Shown here one piece after another: positions 8,628-17,950 of a DNA stretch of 64,000 nt. Position 1 is the first letter of the stretch, and every line of letters begins with the position of its first letter. Location: the NCBI GenBank assembly GCA_030949705.1, contig JAUZSF010000003.1:1-64000 (forward strand), read 5' to 3'. A program made the position numbers and the translations under genes. The notes beneath the pieces were generated by a model. The model ran no database searches. It saw only the letters and a program-made list of their open reading frames with translations, and was not told the origin of the DNA. The DNA is from Robiginitomaculum sp. (lineage in GTDB: Bacteria > Pseudomonadota > Alphaproteobacteria > Caulobacterales > Maricaulaceae).

Positions 8628-10862
8628 ATGAAACATTCAATTAAAATCGCCATGCTGTGTGCTGCCTCGTCGGTCGCGCTTGGCAGTGCCGGGGCGGCCA
8701 GTGCACAAAGTGCGGGCAGCATACTGGAAGACGAGATTATTGTTACCGCCACCAAGAAAGCCGGTGGGGTCAATATTCAGGAAGCGCCAGTGGCCATTAC
8801 CGCCTTTGGGGAAAAACAGCTTGAGGTTTTGCACGTCACGGATTTGCACACGCTGAGTTATTCCATTCCCAATGTGTCGCTGGATGATATTGGCACCTCA
8901 CGCGGGGTGGCAAACTTCTCTATCCGTGGCCTGGGAATTAACAGCTCGATCCCATCTATTGATCCCACCGTTGGTGTTTTTGTGGATGGCATGTATCTGG
9001 GGATAAACGGCGGTGTGGTACTGGATATTTTTGATCTGGAAAGCATCGAAGTTCTGCGCGGGCCGCAAGGTATTCTGTTTGGGCGTAACGTGACCGGCGG
9101 TGCGGTATTGATCAACACCAAGAAGCCAACCGATGAGTTCAAGGCCAGTTTCAAATCTGCCGCTGAATCCGGCTTTAAAAATACTGGTGGCAATTATTAT
9201 CTGATGGGGTCAGTTTCTGGCCCGATCGTTCAAGACAAGCTGAAAGCCAAGGTCGCTGCCTACTATAATAAGGACAACGGCTATTTTAAAAATTATCTGG
9301 GTGGGCCGCGTTTTGGCAAGCCCGATGCGTTCAGCGTCTTTGGCCAGGCCGAAACCGTATTGGTGCGCCCATCTTTGGTCTACACACCCAATGATAATCT
9401 GGAATTCACGCTTCGCTATGAACATGGCGACAGTAATGGTGATGGTCCGGCGGCACAAAATCACCCGGGGCGTAATGGCACCTTCCCCAATGTCTTTGTA
9501 AGCTTTGATCGTAATTCTGATGGTTTCTCCATCGATGAGGTCGGCTTTTATAACAATAATTGGGATCAGGTGATTTTTGAAACCAATTGGAACGTCCCCT
9601 TTGGGGATGGCGTTATCACCAATATTGCCGGCTTTCGCGATTTCGTTAATGAAGGACGCAGCGATATTGATGCAACCCCCTTGCCGCTCTTTCACGCCAG
9701 TTTTGCCACCGATCAGCAACAGTGGAGCAACGAGCTGCGCTATGCCGGTCGTTTTGCTGACAAGCTCGATATTACCACGGGCCTGTATTTCTTCACACAG
9801 GACATTGCCTATCAGGAAACCCGTAATATCGCCTTTGGCCGCCTGAATTTCTTTGGCGGGGGCAAACAGCGGCAGAAAACCTATGGGGCCTTTATCCAGG
9901 GGGATTATGATCTGACTGATCAGGTCTCGTTTATCCTGGGTGGTCGCTATACCCATGAAACCAAACGTGCCAGCATTGCAACGCTGATTTTCAATCGCAC
10001 CCCGTGCGATGTGATTACCGGTACCTGCCCGTTTGATTTCAATGATCGAGATTCCTGGACCAACTTTTCACCAAAAGTCGGCCTGACATGGGAACCCAAT
10101 GACGACTGGAATGTATACGGTCATTGGACCCAGGGGTTCCGTTCCGGTGGGTATAATTTCCGCAATACTTCGGCGGTTTTCCTGCCCAAGCCCTTTAACG
10201 AAGAGAAAGTCAGCTCTTTCGAAGTGGGCTTCAAAGGCAAACCCAATGCCATCACGCGCATTAATTCGGCCATTTTCTATAATGACATCTCGAATATGCA
10301 GCGCGAGATCAACATTGCCGATCCGCTGGCCGGTGTGGTGCAGTTTATCCGCAATACTGCCGATGCCACCATTTGGGGTTTTGAGTCCGAAGCCCAGGTC
10401 AATATCATGGATATGATTACCCTGCTTGGTTCTATTGGCTATACCAATGGCAGCTATGACAAGGTATTGTTCGACCTGAATGGTGATGGGGCGTTGAACG
10501 TCGCGGACAAAAACCTGAAAATCCCACGGCTGGCACCTTGGACCTACAGCGTTGGTTTTATCCTGAACAGCGAAATCCCGGGTCTTGGGGAATGGTCATT
10601 GCGCACCAATTATTCGCATCGGGATCATTCCTTTTATACGGATAACAACCTTGGTGAGCTGAATGGTGCAGATATTCTGGACCTTAATCTGAGTTTCACG
10701 ACCGACAATGACATCACGGTTTCGCTTTATGGCAAAAACCTGCTGAACGAAGTGACTCAGGGCGGTGATACGCAATTGCCGGCCACTCTTGGCGGCGGTT
10801 CTTTCTCGCCGTTGAACAAGGGGCGGATCATTGGTGTTGAACTGAAGTTTGATATTCAATAA
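8628..10862 (+). CDS. TonB-dependent outer-membrane receptor
   Basis: A 744-residue protein with a signal peptide (residues 1-26, ending ASAQS). A TonB-box-like segment DEIIVTATKKAG (about 35-47) is followed by a plug domain (ESIEVLRGPQGILFGRNVTG, residues about 140-160) and a long beta-barrel rich in alternating aromatic residues. The C-terminus (GRIIGVELKFDIQ) follows the barrel-terminal pattern. There is no N-terminal STN signalling domain. The type is common in alphaproteobacteria for uptake of iron complexes, carbohydrates or other large substrates; the substrate is unknown and no adjacent transporter or sigma/anti-sigma pair suggests it. It is monocistronic, ending at a bidirectional terminator. 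Confidence 0.95.
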   Translation: MKHSIKIAMLCAASSVALGSAGAASAQSAGSILEDEIIVTATKKAGGVNIQEAPVAITAFGEKQLEVLHVTDLHTLSYSIPNVSLDDIGTSRGVANFSIRGLGINSSIPSIDPTVGVFVDGMYLGINGGVVLDIFDLESIEVLRGPQGILFGRNVTGGAVLINTKKPTDEFKASFKSAAESGFKNTGGNYYLMGSVSGPIVQDKLKAKVAAYYNKDNGYFKNYLGGPRFGKPDAFSVFGQAETVLVRPSLVYTPNDNLEFTLRYEHGDSNGDGPAAQNHPGRNGTFPNVFVSFDRNSDGFSIDEVGFYNNNWDQVIFETNWNVPFGDGVITNIAGFRDFVNEGRSDIDATPLPLFHASFATDQQQWSNELRYAGRFADKLDITTGLYFFTQDIAYQETRNIAFGRLNFFGGGKQRQKTYGAFIQGDYDLTDQVSFILGGRYTHETKRASIATLIFNRTPCDVITGTCPFDFNDRDSWTNFSPKVGLTWEPNDDWNVYGHWTQGFRSGGYNFRNTSAVFLPKPFNEEKVSSFEVGFKGKPNAITRINSAIFYNDISNMQREINIADPLAGVVQFIRNTADATIWGFESEAQVNIMDMITLLGSIGYTNGSYDKVLFDLNGDGALNVADKNLKIPRLAPWTYSVGFILNSEIPGLGEWSLRTNYSHRDHSFYTDNNLGELNGADILDLNLSFTTDNDITVSLYGKNLLNEVTQGGDTQLPATLGGGSFSPLNKGRIIGVELKFDIQ

Positions 10863-10878
10863 CCCGGCTATCGGTTAG

Positions 10879-10914
10879 AAAAAGGCGCTGTGCATCACGC
10901 ACAGCGCCTTTTTT
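10879..10914. terminator. Bidirectional rho-independent terminator
   Basis: A 12-bp perfect stem (AAGGCGCTGTGC with GCACAGCGCCTT, loop ATCAC) is flanked by A-rich and T-rich tracts. It lies between the convergent TonB receptor and malate synthase genes and can serve both. Confidence 0.93.
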
Positions 10915-12516
10915 CTATTTGATCAGCTCATAAGCCGGCAGGGTCAGAAACTCGGCAAACTCATCATCAAAGACCAGCCCCTGCATCAGCCTGGCCGCAT
11001 CCTCAATGCGGCTGTCATTCCAGTTTTCATCACCGGTCTGGGCTTTCAGGGCGTCCAGCACATGAACAAATTCGGCCTGCAACAGCGCTCGGTCTATGAC
11101 CGTGCCATCATCCATTTTGGCACCGTGAATGCGCCATTGCCATAATTGCGCTCGCGATATTTCCGCGGTGGCGGCATCTTCCATAAGATTATGGATGGGC
11201 GCGGCACCCTGTCCGCGCAGCCATGAGGCCAGATAAAGAATACCCACTTCAATATTGGTGCGCACCCCGCCAAGAGTGATCGCGCCGGTGCTGGGGGTAA
11301 GAAGGTCTGCCGCGCTGGCGCTATAGCCATTTAAACGTTCGACCTGATTGGCCGCGGGCATATATTGATCAAACACCTCCATGGCCAGCGCCACCATGCC
11401 CGGGTGAGCCACCCAGGTACCATCATGGCCGTCCTTGACCTCGCGTTCCTTGTCGGCGCGCACCTTGGCAAAGGCCGCGTCATTGGCCGCATTATCGCCC
11501 TTGACCGGGATCTGCGCCGCCATACCGCCAATGGCATGGGCACCGCGCCGGTGGCAGGTTTCAATCACCAGACGTGAATAGGCATGCATAAAGGGTGAAG
11601 CCATGGTCACTTCGGCGCGATCCGGCAATAACCGGTCCGCGCGTTTGGCAAAGCGTTTGATATAACTGAAAATATAATCCCAGCGCCCGCAGTTTAAGCC
11701 CACAATATGATCGCGCAGGGTATAGAGGATTTCATCAATCTCAAAGCTGGCCATAATGGTTTCGATCAACACGGTGGCCCGCACGGTGCCAATGGGCAGG
11801 CCCAGGGCGGCCTGTGCGTGCAGGATCACCATGTTCCACAATCGTGCCTCGTCCGCATTTTCCAGCTTGGGCAGATAATAATACGGGCCACTGTCCAGGG
11901 TTTTTAAGGCGGCATGGTTGTGAAAAAGATAGAGGCCGAAATCAAATAAAGAGGCACTGATCGGTTCGCCATCAACCTGCATATGCGCCTCGACCATGTG
12001 CCAGCCCCGCGGGCGTACCAGCAAGACCGCCGGGTCGGCGTTCAGGGCATAGGTTTTGCCCCGTGCCGTATCTTCAAAATCAATGGTGCGGGCATTGGCA
12101 TCACGCAAATTGATCTGCCCCTGCACCATGTTTTCCCAATATGGCGAGGAGGCATCTTCAAAATCCGCCATAAAGCATTTGGCACCGCAATTGAGCGCAT
12201 TGATGATCATCTTGCGATCTACCGGGCCGGTGATCTCGACCCGGCGATCCTGAAGATCGGGGGGGGCGGGGCGCACTTTCCAGTCGCCGGCACGAATGTC
12301 TGCAGTTTCAGCCCGAAAATCAGGGTCCTGCCCGTTATCCAGCTCTTTCTGGCGGATTTGCCGTGCCTGCAAAAGTGCTTCGCGGGCAGGGTTGAAACGC
12401 CGATGCAGATCGGCCAGAAACGCCAGCGCGTCCGGGCTGAGAATATCGGCAAAGCCCGGTGCCTTTGCACCGGTGATGGTCACGCCATCAGGGCATGAAA
12501 AAGAAGGCGCCGTCAT
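10915..12516 (-). CDS. aceB: Malate synthase A
   Basis: A 533-residue malate synthase condensing glyoxylate with acetyl-CoA to malate in the glyoxylate shunt. Length and sequence match the A-type enzyme rather than the roughly 720-residue GlcB form. Visible blocks are GPVDRKMIINALNCGAKCFM followed by ADFEDASSPYWEN, the FASEID-type region MASFEIDEILYTLRDH, GLNCGRWDYIFSYIK, and the late catalytic region NLMEDAATAEISRAQLWQW. It lies 109 bp downstream of aceA in the same orientation, so aceA-aceB are probably one operon controlled from the divergent region at 13919-14070. Confidence 0.96.
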   Translation of the reverse strand: MTAPSFSCPDGVTITGAKAPGFADILSPDALAFLADLHRRFNPAREALLQARQIRQKELDNGQDPDFRAETADIRAGDWKVRPAPPDLQDRRVEITGPVDRKMIINALNCGAKCFMADFEDASSPYWENMVQGQINLRDANARTIDFEDTARGKTYALNADPAVLLVRPRGWHMVEAHMQVDGEPISASLFDFGLYLFHNHAALKTLDSGPYYYLPKLENADEARLWNMVILHAQAALGLPIGTVRATVLIETIMASFEIDEILYTLRDHIVGLNCGRWDYIFSYIKRFAKRADRLLPDRAEVTMASPFMHAYSRLVIETCHRRGAHAIGGMAAQIPVKGDNAANDAAFAKVRADKEREVKDGHDGTWVAHPGMVALAMEVFDQYMPAANQVERLNGYSASAADLLTPSTGAITLGGVRTNIEVGILYLASWLRGQGAAPIHNLMEDAATAEISRAQLWQWRIHGAKMDDGTVIDRALLQAEFVHVLDALKAQTGDENWNDSRIEDAARLMQGLVFDDEFAEFLTLPAYELIK

Positions 12517-12625
12517 GAAATTTCCCTCAAAAAAACATTGAGCTTGCGCGTTTGCCTTGGCGGGCGCGGCGTGTCAATCCTGTTGTGAACAGGGCCGCAC
12601 CCGCCAGACAATTTGGCGAAGTTGA

Positions 12626-13918
12626 TTATTCCGCGGCAGCGTTAAATTGTGCGCTTTCAGTGGATTCGCCAAGCGCCGTGGTCGAGGACTGACCACCCGA
12701 AACCGCATTGGCCACCGCATCAAAATAGCCGGTGCCCACTTCGCGTTGGTGACGCGTGGCGGTATAGCCATGGCTCTCGGCGGCAAATTCGGCCTGTTGC
12801 AGTTCGGAATAGGCCGCCATGCCGCGATCCTTATACCCACGGGCCAGCTCGAACATGCCATGGTTGAGGTTGTGGAAACCGGCCAGGGTAACAAACTGAT
12901 ACTTATAGCCCATGGCGCCCAGTTCACGCTGGTATTTGGCGATGGTGTCCTTGTCCAGATTGGCTTCCCAGTTAAAGCTGGGCGAACAATTATAGGCCAG
13001 CAATTTGCCCGGGAATTCCTTGTGAATGGCCTCGGCAAAGCGGCGCGCATCTTCCAGATTTGGCTTGGAGGTTTCCCACCACAGCAAATCAGCCACCTTG
13101 GCGTAAGACAGGCCGCGCTTGATGCAATGGTCCACGCCATTGCCTTTTAAGCGGTAAAACCCTTCTGGGGTGCGCCCGGCATCATAATCGATGAACTCAT
13201 GATCGCGCTCATCAATATCCGAGGTCAGCAATTTGGCGCTTTCCGCATCGGTACGGGCCACCACCAAAGTCGGCACACCGCACACATCGGCGGCCAGGCG
13301 AGCGGCCTGCAAATTGCGCTCATGAGCTTTGGTCGGGATCAGTACCTTGCCGCCCAGATGGCCGCATTTCTTTTCCGAGGCCAGCTGGTCCTCAAAGTGT
13401 ACGCCTGCGGCCCCGGCCTCGATATAGGCTTTCATGATCTCAAAACAGTTCAGCGGGCCGCCAAAGCCGGCTTCGGCATCGGCTACGATGGGGGCGAACC
13501 AGTCCCGTTCGGTACCACCTTCGGCGCATTCAATCTGATCAGCGCGTTGCAAAGTGCGGTTGATCTTTTTGGCCAGCTCCGGTCCGGAATTGGCGGGGTA
13601 GAGCGACTGGTCCGGATACATGGCACCGGCGACATTGGCATCGGCGGCCACCTGCCAGCCGGAAAGATAAATCGCTTTCAGGCCCGCGCGCACCATTTGC
13701 ATGGCCTGATTGCCGCTCATCGCGCCAAGGGCGTTGATATAGGGCTCTTCGTGCAGCAAGTCCCAAAGACGATTGGCGCCGCGTGTCGCCAGCGTATAGG
13801 CAATCTGCACCGAACCGCGCAGTTTTTGAACTTCTTCGGGGGTGTAATTGCGTTCAATGCCGTCAAAACGGCCCGAAGGCGCGGTTGGGACGAGGGTTTC
13901 AAAACCGTTGGTGCTCAT
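12626..13918 (-). CDS. aceA: Isocitrate lyase
   Basis: A 430-residue enzyme that cleaves isocitrate to succinate and glyoxylate, the first glyoxylate-shunt step. The catalytic loop [15 protein letters not shown] carries the active Cys; [12 protein letters not shown] and WFAPIVADA are typical. The start is placed at the third in-frame Met ([10 protein letters not shown]) because GGAGA lies five bases before it; an upstream in-frame ATG at 13936 is less likely. It is divergent from a DUF2083-type regulator of the kind that controls acetate and short-chain fatty-acid genes, with an inverted repeat between them. Confidence 0.96.
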   Translation of the reverse strand: MSTNGFETLVPTAPSGRFDGIERNYTPEEVQKLRGSVQIAYTLATRGANRLWDLLHEEPYINALGAMSGNQAMQMVRAGLKAIYLSGWQVAADANVAGAMYPDQSLYPANSGPELAKKINRTLQRADQIECAEGGTERDWFAPIVADAEAGFGGPLNCFEIMKAYIEAGAAGVHFEDQLASEKKCGHLGGKVLIPTKAHERNLQAARLAADVCGVPTLVVARTDAESAKLLTSDIDERDHEFIDYDAGRTPEGFYRLKGNGVDHCIKRGLSYAKVADLLWWETSKPNLEDARRFAEAIHKEFPGKLLAYNCSPSFNWEANLDKDTIAKYQRELGAMGYKYQFVTLAGFHNLNHGMFELARGYKDRGMAAYSELQQAEFAAESHGYTATRHQREVGTGYFDAVANAVSGGQSSTTALGESTESAQFNAAAE

Positions 13919-13955
13919 GATTGTCTCCATAGCCATGCATGAAATGGGCTGTAAA

Positions 13956-14067
13956 AATTTACTTCTATGACAAATATGGGGTATTTTTGTTAAAAATGAC
14001 AGAATATAAGGGTTTACGTGTCATCTATGTATGATAATATTTTGTCAAAGTGTAATAGATGTAAATT
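13956..14067. promoter_or_regulatory. Inverted repeat pair in aceA / regulator intergenic region
   Basis: AATTTACTTCTATGACA at 13956-13972 and TGTAATAGATGTAAATT at 14051-14067 are inverted copies agreeing at 15 of 17 positions. The first is 37 bp before the aceA start. The second ends three bases before the regulator start codon, so binding there would block its own expression. TGACAAAT near 13968 and TTTTGTCA near 14041 extend the symmetry. Together they look like operators for the divergent regulator; binding is inferred. Confidence 0.6.
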
Positions 14068-14070
14068 ATT

Positions 14071-15480
14071 ATGACGGAAAAGAAACTCTTTGCCGGGGCG
14101 CGGCTAAAACGGCTGCGCAAGGATCTGGGGCTAACCCAGGTGAAAATGGCGGCGGATCTGGGGGTGTCGGCCAGCTATCTTAATCTGATGGAGCGCAATC
14201 AGCGCCCGCTAAGCGCCCGGGTGCTGATCCGGCTGGCCGAAACCTTTGAATTTGATCTCAAGGCCTTTGCCGCCACACCGGACCAAAACACGCTTTTGTC
14301 TTTGCGCGAAGCGGCGGCTGACCCGGCCATCGAGCATATTGGCCTGGATGTACAGGACCTCAAAGAGCTGGCTGATGCCCACCCGCGCGCGGCACAGGCG
14401 CTGATCCAGTTACATCAAAGCCATCGCGGCACGGCCAGTGATCTGGCCTCGCTGGCGGATCGCTTTGATGACCGTCAGGGCGGCGGCGATACTGGCGAAC
14501 AGCCCTTGCAGCAGGTGCGGGACGTGTTGCAGGAAAACCATAATTATTTTGCCGAACTGGAAGAAGCCGCTGAAATTTTTGCCGAAGAGGCGCACCTGGA
14601 CCGGGCGGATCCGGGCGCGGGCATGCGGGCTTATTTGTTACAGGTGCATGGGGTGCGTACCCGTATATTACCGCTGGAGGTAATGCGCGGGGCCTTGCGC
14701 CGCTATGATCGTCATTCAAAACGACTGATGCTCAATGAATTGCTGGAGGGGCCGGCGCGATTGTTTCAACTGGCCGTGCAAATTGCCTTGCTGGAACAGC
14801 GCGATTTGCTGGACCAGATGGAGATGGAAACCGGGCTGACCACCAAGGTGGCGCGGCGGTTATACCGGTTGGCCCTGGCCAATTATTTCGCCGGGGCGCT
14901 GATCATGCCTTATGACAAAACCCTGAAGGCCGCGCAGGACTTGCGCTATGATCTGGAAAGTCTTCGCCGGCGTTTGGGGGTAAGTCTCGAACAATTGTGT
15001 CATCGGCTGACCTGCCTGAAAAAACCGGGCGCGCGGGGGGTGGACTTTTTTATGCTGCGCGCCGACCTGGCGGGCAATATCACCAAGCGCTTTGGCAGTA
15101 AGGGTTTTGCCTATGCCAAAACCGGCGGTTCGTGCGCCCGGCTGGCCATGTGGCACGCCAATGAATGTTCCGGTGAAATTATTCCCCAGGCGATCCAGCT
15201 GGGTGATGGAACCCGCTATTTCACGCTTTCCTGCGCCATTCGGGTGGCCAATGAAGAAGATCCGCGCATCCGCACCCAGCGGGTACTGATGCTGGCCTGT
15301 CCGGCCGAAGAGGCCGAACAGCTGATCTACACGGCCGGGACCGAGGAGGCGAGGGTGGGGCTGAATTGCCGACTCTGTGATCGTCCGGCCTGTGCCGAAC
15401 GGGCTTTTCCGCCTTTGCAGAAACGCCTTTATGCCGATGAAACCAAACGTTCGACCGTGCCGTTTTCGTTTGCCCCCTAG
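14071..15480 (+). CDS. XRE/DUF2083 short-chain acyl-responsive transcriptional regulator (RamB/ScfR-like)
   Basis: A 469-residue regulator. Residues about 8-65 form an XRE-type helix-turn-helix (LGLTQVKMAADLGVSASYLN). The middle (about 150-300) is the IrrE/ImmA-like region that lacks a recognisable HExxH zinc motif. The C-terminal DUF2083 part ends with a conserved cysteine motif, LNCRLCDRPACAERAFPP. This architecture belongs to regulators such as RamB of Corynebacterium that act on acetate, propionate and glyoxylate-shunt genes. Here it is divergent from aceA, and the inverted repeat overlapping both upstream regions suggests it controls aceA-aceB and itself. Domain assignment is firm; the direction of control is inference. 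Confidence 0.9.
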   Translation: MTEKKLFAGARLKRLRKDLGLTQVKMAADLGVSASYLNLMERNQRPLSARVLIRLAETFEFDLKAFAATPDQNTLLSLREAAADPAIEHIGLDVQDLKELADAHPRAAQALIQLHQSHRGTASDLASLADRFDDRQGGGDTGEQPLQQVRDVLQENHNYFAELEEAAEIFAEEAHLDRADPGAGMRAYLLQVHGVRTRILPLEVMRGALRRYDRHSKRLMLNELLEGPARLFQLAVQIALLEQRDLLDQMEMETGLTTKVARRLYRLALANYFAGALIMPYDKTLKAAQDLRYDLESLRRRLGVSLEQLCHRLTCLKKPGARGVDFFMLRADLAGNITKRFGSKGFAYAKTGGSCARLAMWHANECSGEIIPQAIQLGDGTRYFTLSCAIRVANEEDPRIRTQRVLMLACPAEEAEQLIYTAGTEEARVGLNCRLCDRPACAERAFPPLQKRLYADETKRSTVPFSFAP

Positions 15481-15482
15481 GT

Positions 15483-15671
15483 CTATTTTTTCTTTTTGTG
15501 TTTGACTGTGCGTTTAACCAGTTTGGCGCTTTTGCCGATCACTTTGGCGGTGCCTTTGCCGATCATGCCGGTGGCAGAGGCGGCACCGCTGACCAGCTCA
15601 ACACCGGAGCTGACGGTGGAACATCCGCTTAGTAGACCGACAATTGAAACGGCTATAATGGCTTTACGCAT
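15483..15671 (-). CDS. Small lipoprotein with lysine-rich C-terminus
   Basis: A 62-residue protein with a lipoprotein signal peptide (RKAIIAVSIVGLLSGCS, lipobox LSGC at residues 14-17). A glycine/alanine-rich middle follows, then a strongly basic tail (KSAKLVKRTVKHKKKK). It is probably membrane-anchored, with the basic tail contacting peptidoglycan, phospholipid or LPS. It is convergent with the preceding regulator, two bases apart. Family unknown to me; the coding call rests on the perfect lipobox. Confidence 0.75.
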   Translation of the reverse strand: MRKAIIAVSIVGLLSGCSTVSSGVELVSGAASATGMIGKGTAKVIGKSAKLVKRTVKHKKKK

Positions 15672-15722
15672 ACCCCGACCTCTTATGGTGATCAGAGGGT
15701 TGTAACGGCTTTGGGTTAACCA

Positions 15723-17057
15723 TTAATGAGAGGGATCAGTTTCCACGGTGACCCGCAGAGGGTCTTGCGCATGAAGATGCACATCGCGCTGGGGAAACGG
15801 AAAGGCAATGCCGTTTTCGGTATAGCTGTCCAGAATTTTCAGCAAAACTTCGCTGGAGATATTGCTGACACCATTTTCCGCATCACGGATCCAAAAGCGC
15901 AGTTCAAGATTAATGGCGCTGTCGCCAAACCCCTTGAGCAGGCAGGCTGGTTTGGGTGATTTGAGCACCCGGGGAATATCATTCATGCATTGCATGGCCA
16001 GATCGATGGCTTTGCGCACATCGGTGCCATAGGCAATGCCGACCGGGCGTTTCACCCGTACTTCGGGGGTGGAGAATGACCAGTTGATGACCTTGCCGGT
16101 GACAAAGCTCTCATTGGGGATCAGGTGTTCCTTGCGGTCGCGGGTAATCACCGAGGTATAGCGCAGCCCCAGCGAGCCGATTTTGCCATAGGTGTCATCC
16201 ACCTCGATCACATCGCCGGGTTTGATGGAGCGATCCATCAGCAGAATGATGCCGGATATAAAATTGGCAAAAATGCGTTGCAGGCCAAAACCGATACCAA
16301 AGCTGAGCGCGCCGCCGATAATGGCCAGCGAGGAAAGATCAAAGCCCATGCGGGTCATGGTGATCAGCACGGCAATGGTCAGCAGCGTAACCTGGACCGC
16401 CTTGGACAGGAGCAGACGGATGGACGGTGTCAGGCTGGGCAGGGTGTTGATGCGTTGGCGCAAAACCTGAGACAGCCAGCTGGCCAGCCATAACAATATG
16501 CTGGCCAGAATAATCCCATCCAGTACCAGCAGTACGGAAAAATCCTTGGTGCCGATTTTAAAACCCAGCGGCGTGCCCAGAAAATCGGTAACCGGCCCGA
16601 TCAGCCCGAAAATATTCAGCGCTGCCAGAGCCCAGGCAATATTGGCCGCCGTTCGTGCCCAAAAGGGCTCGGCAATCAGATTGGACGCCATGCGGATCAG
16701 TATCCAGGCCCCGGTCAGCGAGGCAAAGACGCGCACCAGTGCCAGCGGGCGCTCGGTCAGTTGCAGCACATAAAGGGCGGCCAGCAAAGCGATCAGCAAG
16801 ATCAGCGCCTTGGTCAACGGAGCCAGAAACGGCCCGGCCGGTACCAGAAACCGTTTCAGCTTTTCATGTTGCGCCACATGGGCGGCCAGATTGTTGACAT
16901 GGCGGCTGAGCAATAATGCCAGTACCACGGCGAGCACCACCGCCCCGGCTTGCAAGGCCATATCCAGGCTGAGAAGGGTGCCTTGCGCCCAATCCAGTGC
17001 CTTGCGGGCCAGCGCCTCGCTTTGTTGGGTCAGCTGGTTGATGGTGTCGACTTGCAT
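15723..17057 (-). CDS. MscS-family mechanosensitive channel
   Basis: A 444-residue inner-membrane protein. Several transmembrane helices (about residues 30-200) precede the MscS core: the pore-lining helix with LAIIGGALSFGIGFGLQRIF, then the beta domain FISGIILLMDRSIKPGDVIE and VDDTYGKIGSLGLRYTSVIT. The C-terminal mixed domain follows (RVKRPVGIAYGTDVRKAIDL). It releases solutes on hypo-osmotic shock. Length is larger than E. coli MscS and closer to YbdG/YnaI-type channels. Monocistronic. Confidence 0.93.
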   Translation of the reverse strand: MQVDTINQLTQQSEALARKALDWAQGTLLSLDMALQAGAVVLAVVLALLLSRHVNNLAAHVAQHEKLKRFLVPAGPFLAPLTKALILLIALLAALYVLQLTERPLALVRVFASLTGAWILIRMASNLIAEPFWARTAANIAWALAALNIFGLIGPVTDFLGTPLGFKIGTKDFSVLLVLDGIILASILLWLASWLSQVLRQRINTLPSLTPSIRLLLSKAVQVTLLTIAVLITMTRMGFDLSSLAIIGGALSFGIGFGLQRIFANFISGIILLMDRSIKPGDVIEVDDTYGKIGSLGLRYTSVITRDRKEHLIPNESFVTGKVINWSFSTPEVRVKRPVGIAYGTDVRKAIDLAMQCMNDIPRVLKSPKPACLLKGFGDSAINLELRFWIRDAENGVSNISSEVLLKILDSYTENGIAFPFPQRDVHLHAQDPLRVTVETDPSH

Positions 17058-17152
17058 AGGGCGACCCTACTCTGATGCGCCGGGTGTTGTCGATTGTGCC
17101 TTTCCAAGTTTTTGAGCTATCCGCCAGGAGGCGCTTTTGATAGACTGTTATT

Positions 17153-17950
17153 ATGAGATTTTTTGCCTTCATACTTGTCTTGTTCTTTGCCGGCACGGGG
17201 GCCCGCGCCCAGGCCAATGCGCTCAGCTATTATGAAAGCGGGCAGTACCATCAGGCGATTGAACTGGGCGAAAGCGAGCTGGACACAGACAGGGTGGCCC
17301 GGGCAGAGAATCTGGTGTTTGCGGCCCGTTCCCGATTGGCGTTGATTGATCTGGGCCGCAGCGAAAATCACAAAAGAGATGCCAAGGCGGCATTGGCCGA
17401 TGCGGAAAAAGCCATGAAACTGGACCCCAATAACGCCGAGGCCCATTTGATGAAAGTGGCGGCACTGGGCATTCTTGCCCGGGGCATGAGCAAGATGAAA
17501 AGCTTTCGCAAAGGTATTGCCGGCAAAAGCCGTCGGCATATCGAGGTCGCCATGGAACTGGACCCCCAATCGGCCTGGGCCCGGGCCATGTTGGGGATGT
17601 GGCATTTGGAAATTATCCGCCGCGGTGGCAAATTTGGTGCCCGGGTTACTGGCGCCAATGCCGATGAAGGGGCAAAGGATTGTGCGCTTGCCTACCAGAG
17701 TAAAAACTTTGATGCCGGCATGGGGACGCAATGCGGTTTGGCCTTGCTGATTAGCCAGCAAGACTTTCGGGATGAGGCCGTGAGCATTTTGCGTCAGGCC
17801 AGCCAGCCTGGGATCAGCCCCATTGCCTATAATATTGCCATGAGCGAACGGGCCAGAGAAATTCTGGACATTCTTGATCACGAGGGTTTGCAGGCAGCCC
17901 GGGAGCGTGCCCTGATTTATCTGAACTACACCGCCTCTGACAGGTCGTGA
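17153..17950 (+). CDS. Secreted TPR-repeat protein
   Basis: A 265-residue protein with a signal peptide (MRFFAFILVLFFAGTGARAQ) and tetratricopeptide-like helical repeats: ALSYYESGQYHQAIELGESE (residues 23-42), then DAKAALADAEKAMKLDPNNA, and later ALLISQQDFRDEAVSILRQA. It is likely a periplasmic scaffold; no enzymatic motif is seen. Its stop codon overlaps a GTG start candidate of the moeB-like gene, so the two are translated together. Confidence 0.82.
   Translation: MRFFAFILVLFFAGTGARAQANALSYYESGQYHQAIELGESELDTDRVARAENLVFAARSRLALIDLGRSENHKRDAKAALADAEKAMKLDPNNAEAHLMKVAALGILARGMSKMKSFRKGIAGKSRRHIEVAMELDPQSAWARAMLGMWHLEIIRRGGKFGARVTGANADEGAKDCALAYQSKNFDAGMGTQCGLALLISQQDFRDEAVSILRQASQPGISPIAYNIAMSERAREILDILDHEGLQAARERALIYLNYTASDRS

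Noticed and set aside
13199..13942. A 247-codon plus-strand frame over aceA
   Set aside because: Shadow of isocitrate lyase on the opposite strand.
15483..15671. The 62-residue lipoprotein as a random frame
   Set aside because: The lipobox LSGC after a clean hydrophobic stretch and the basic tail argue for a real gene, so it was kept.
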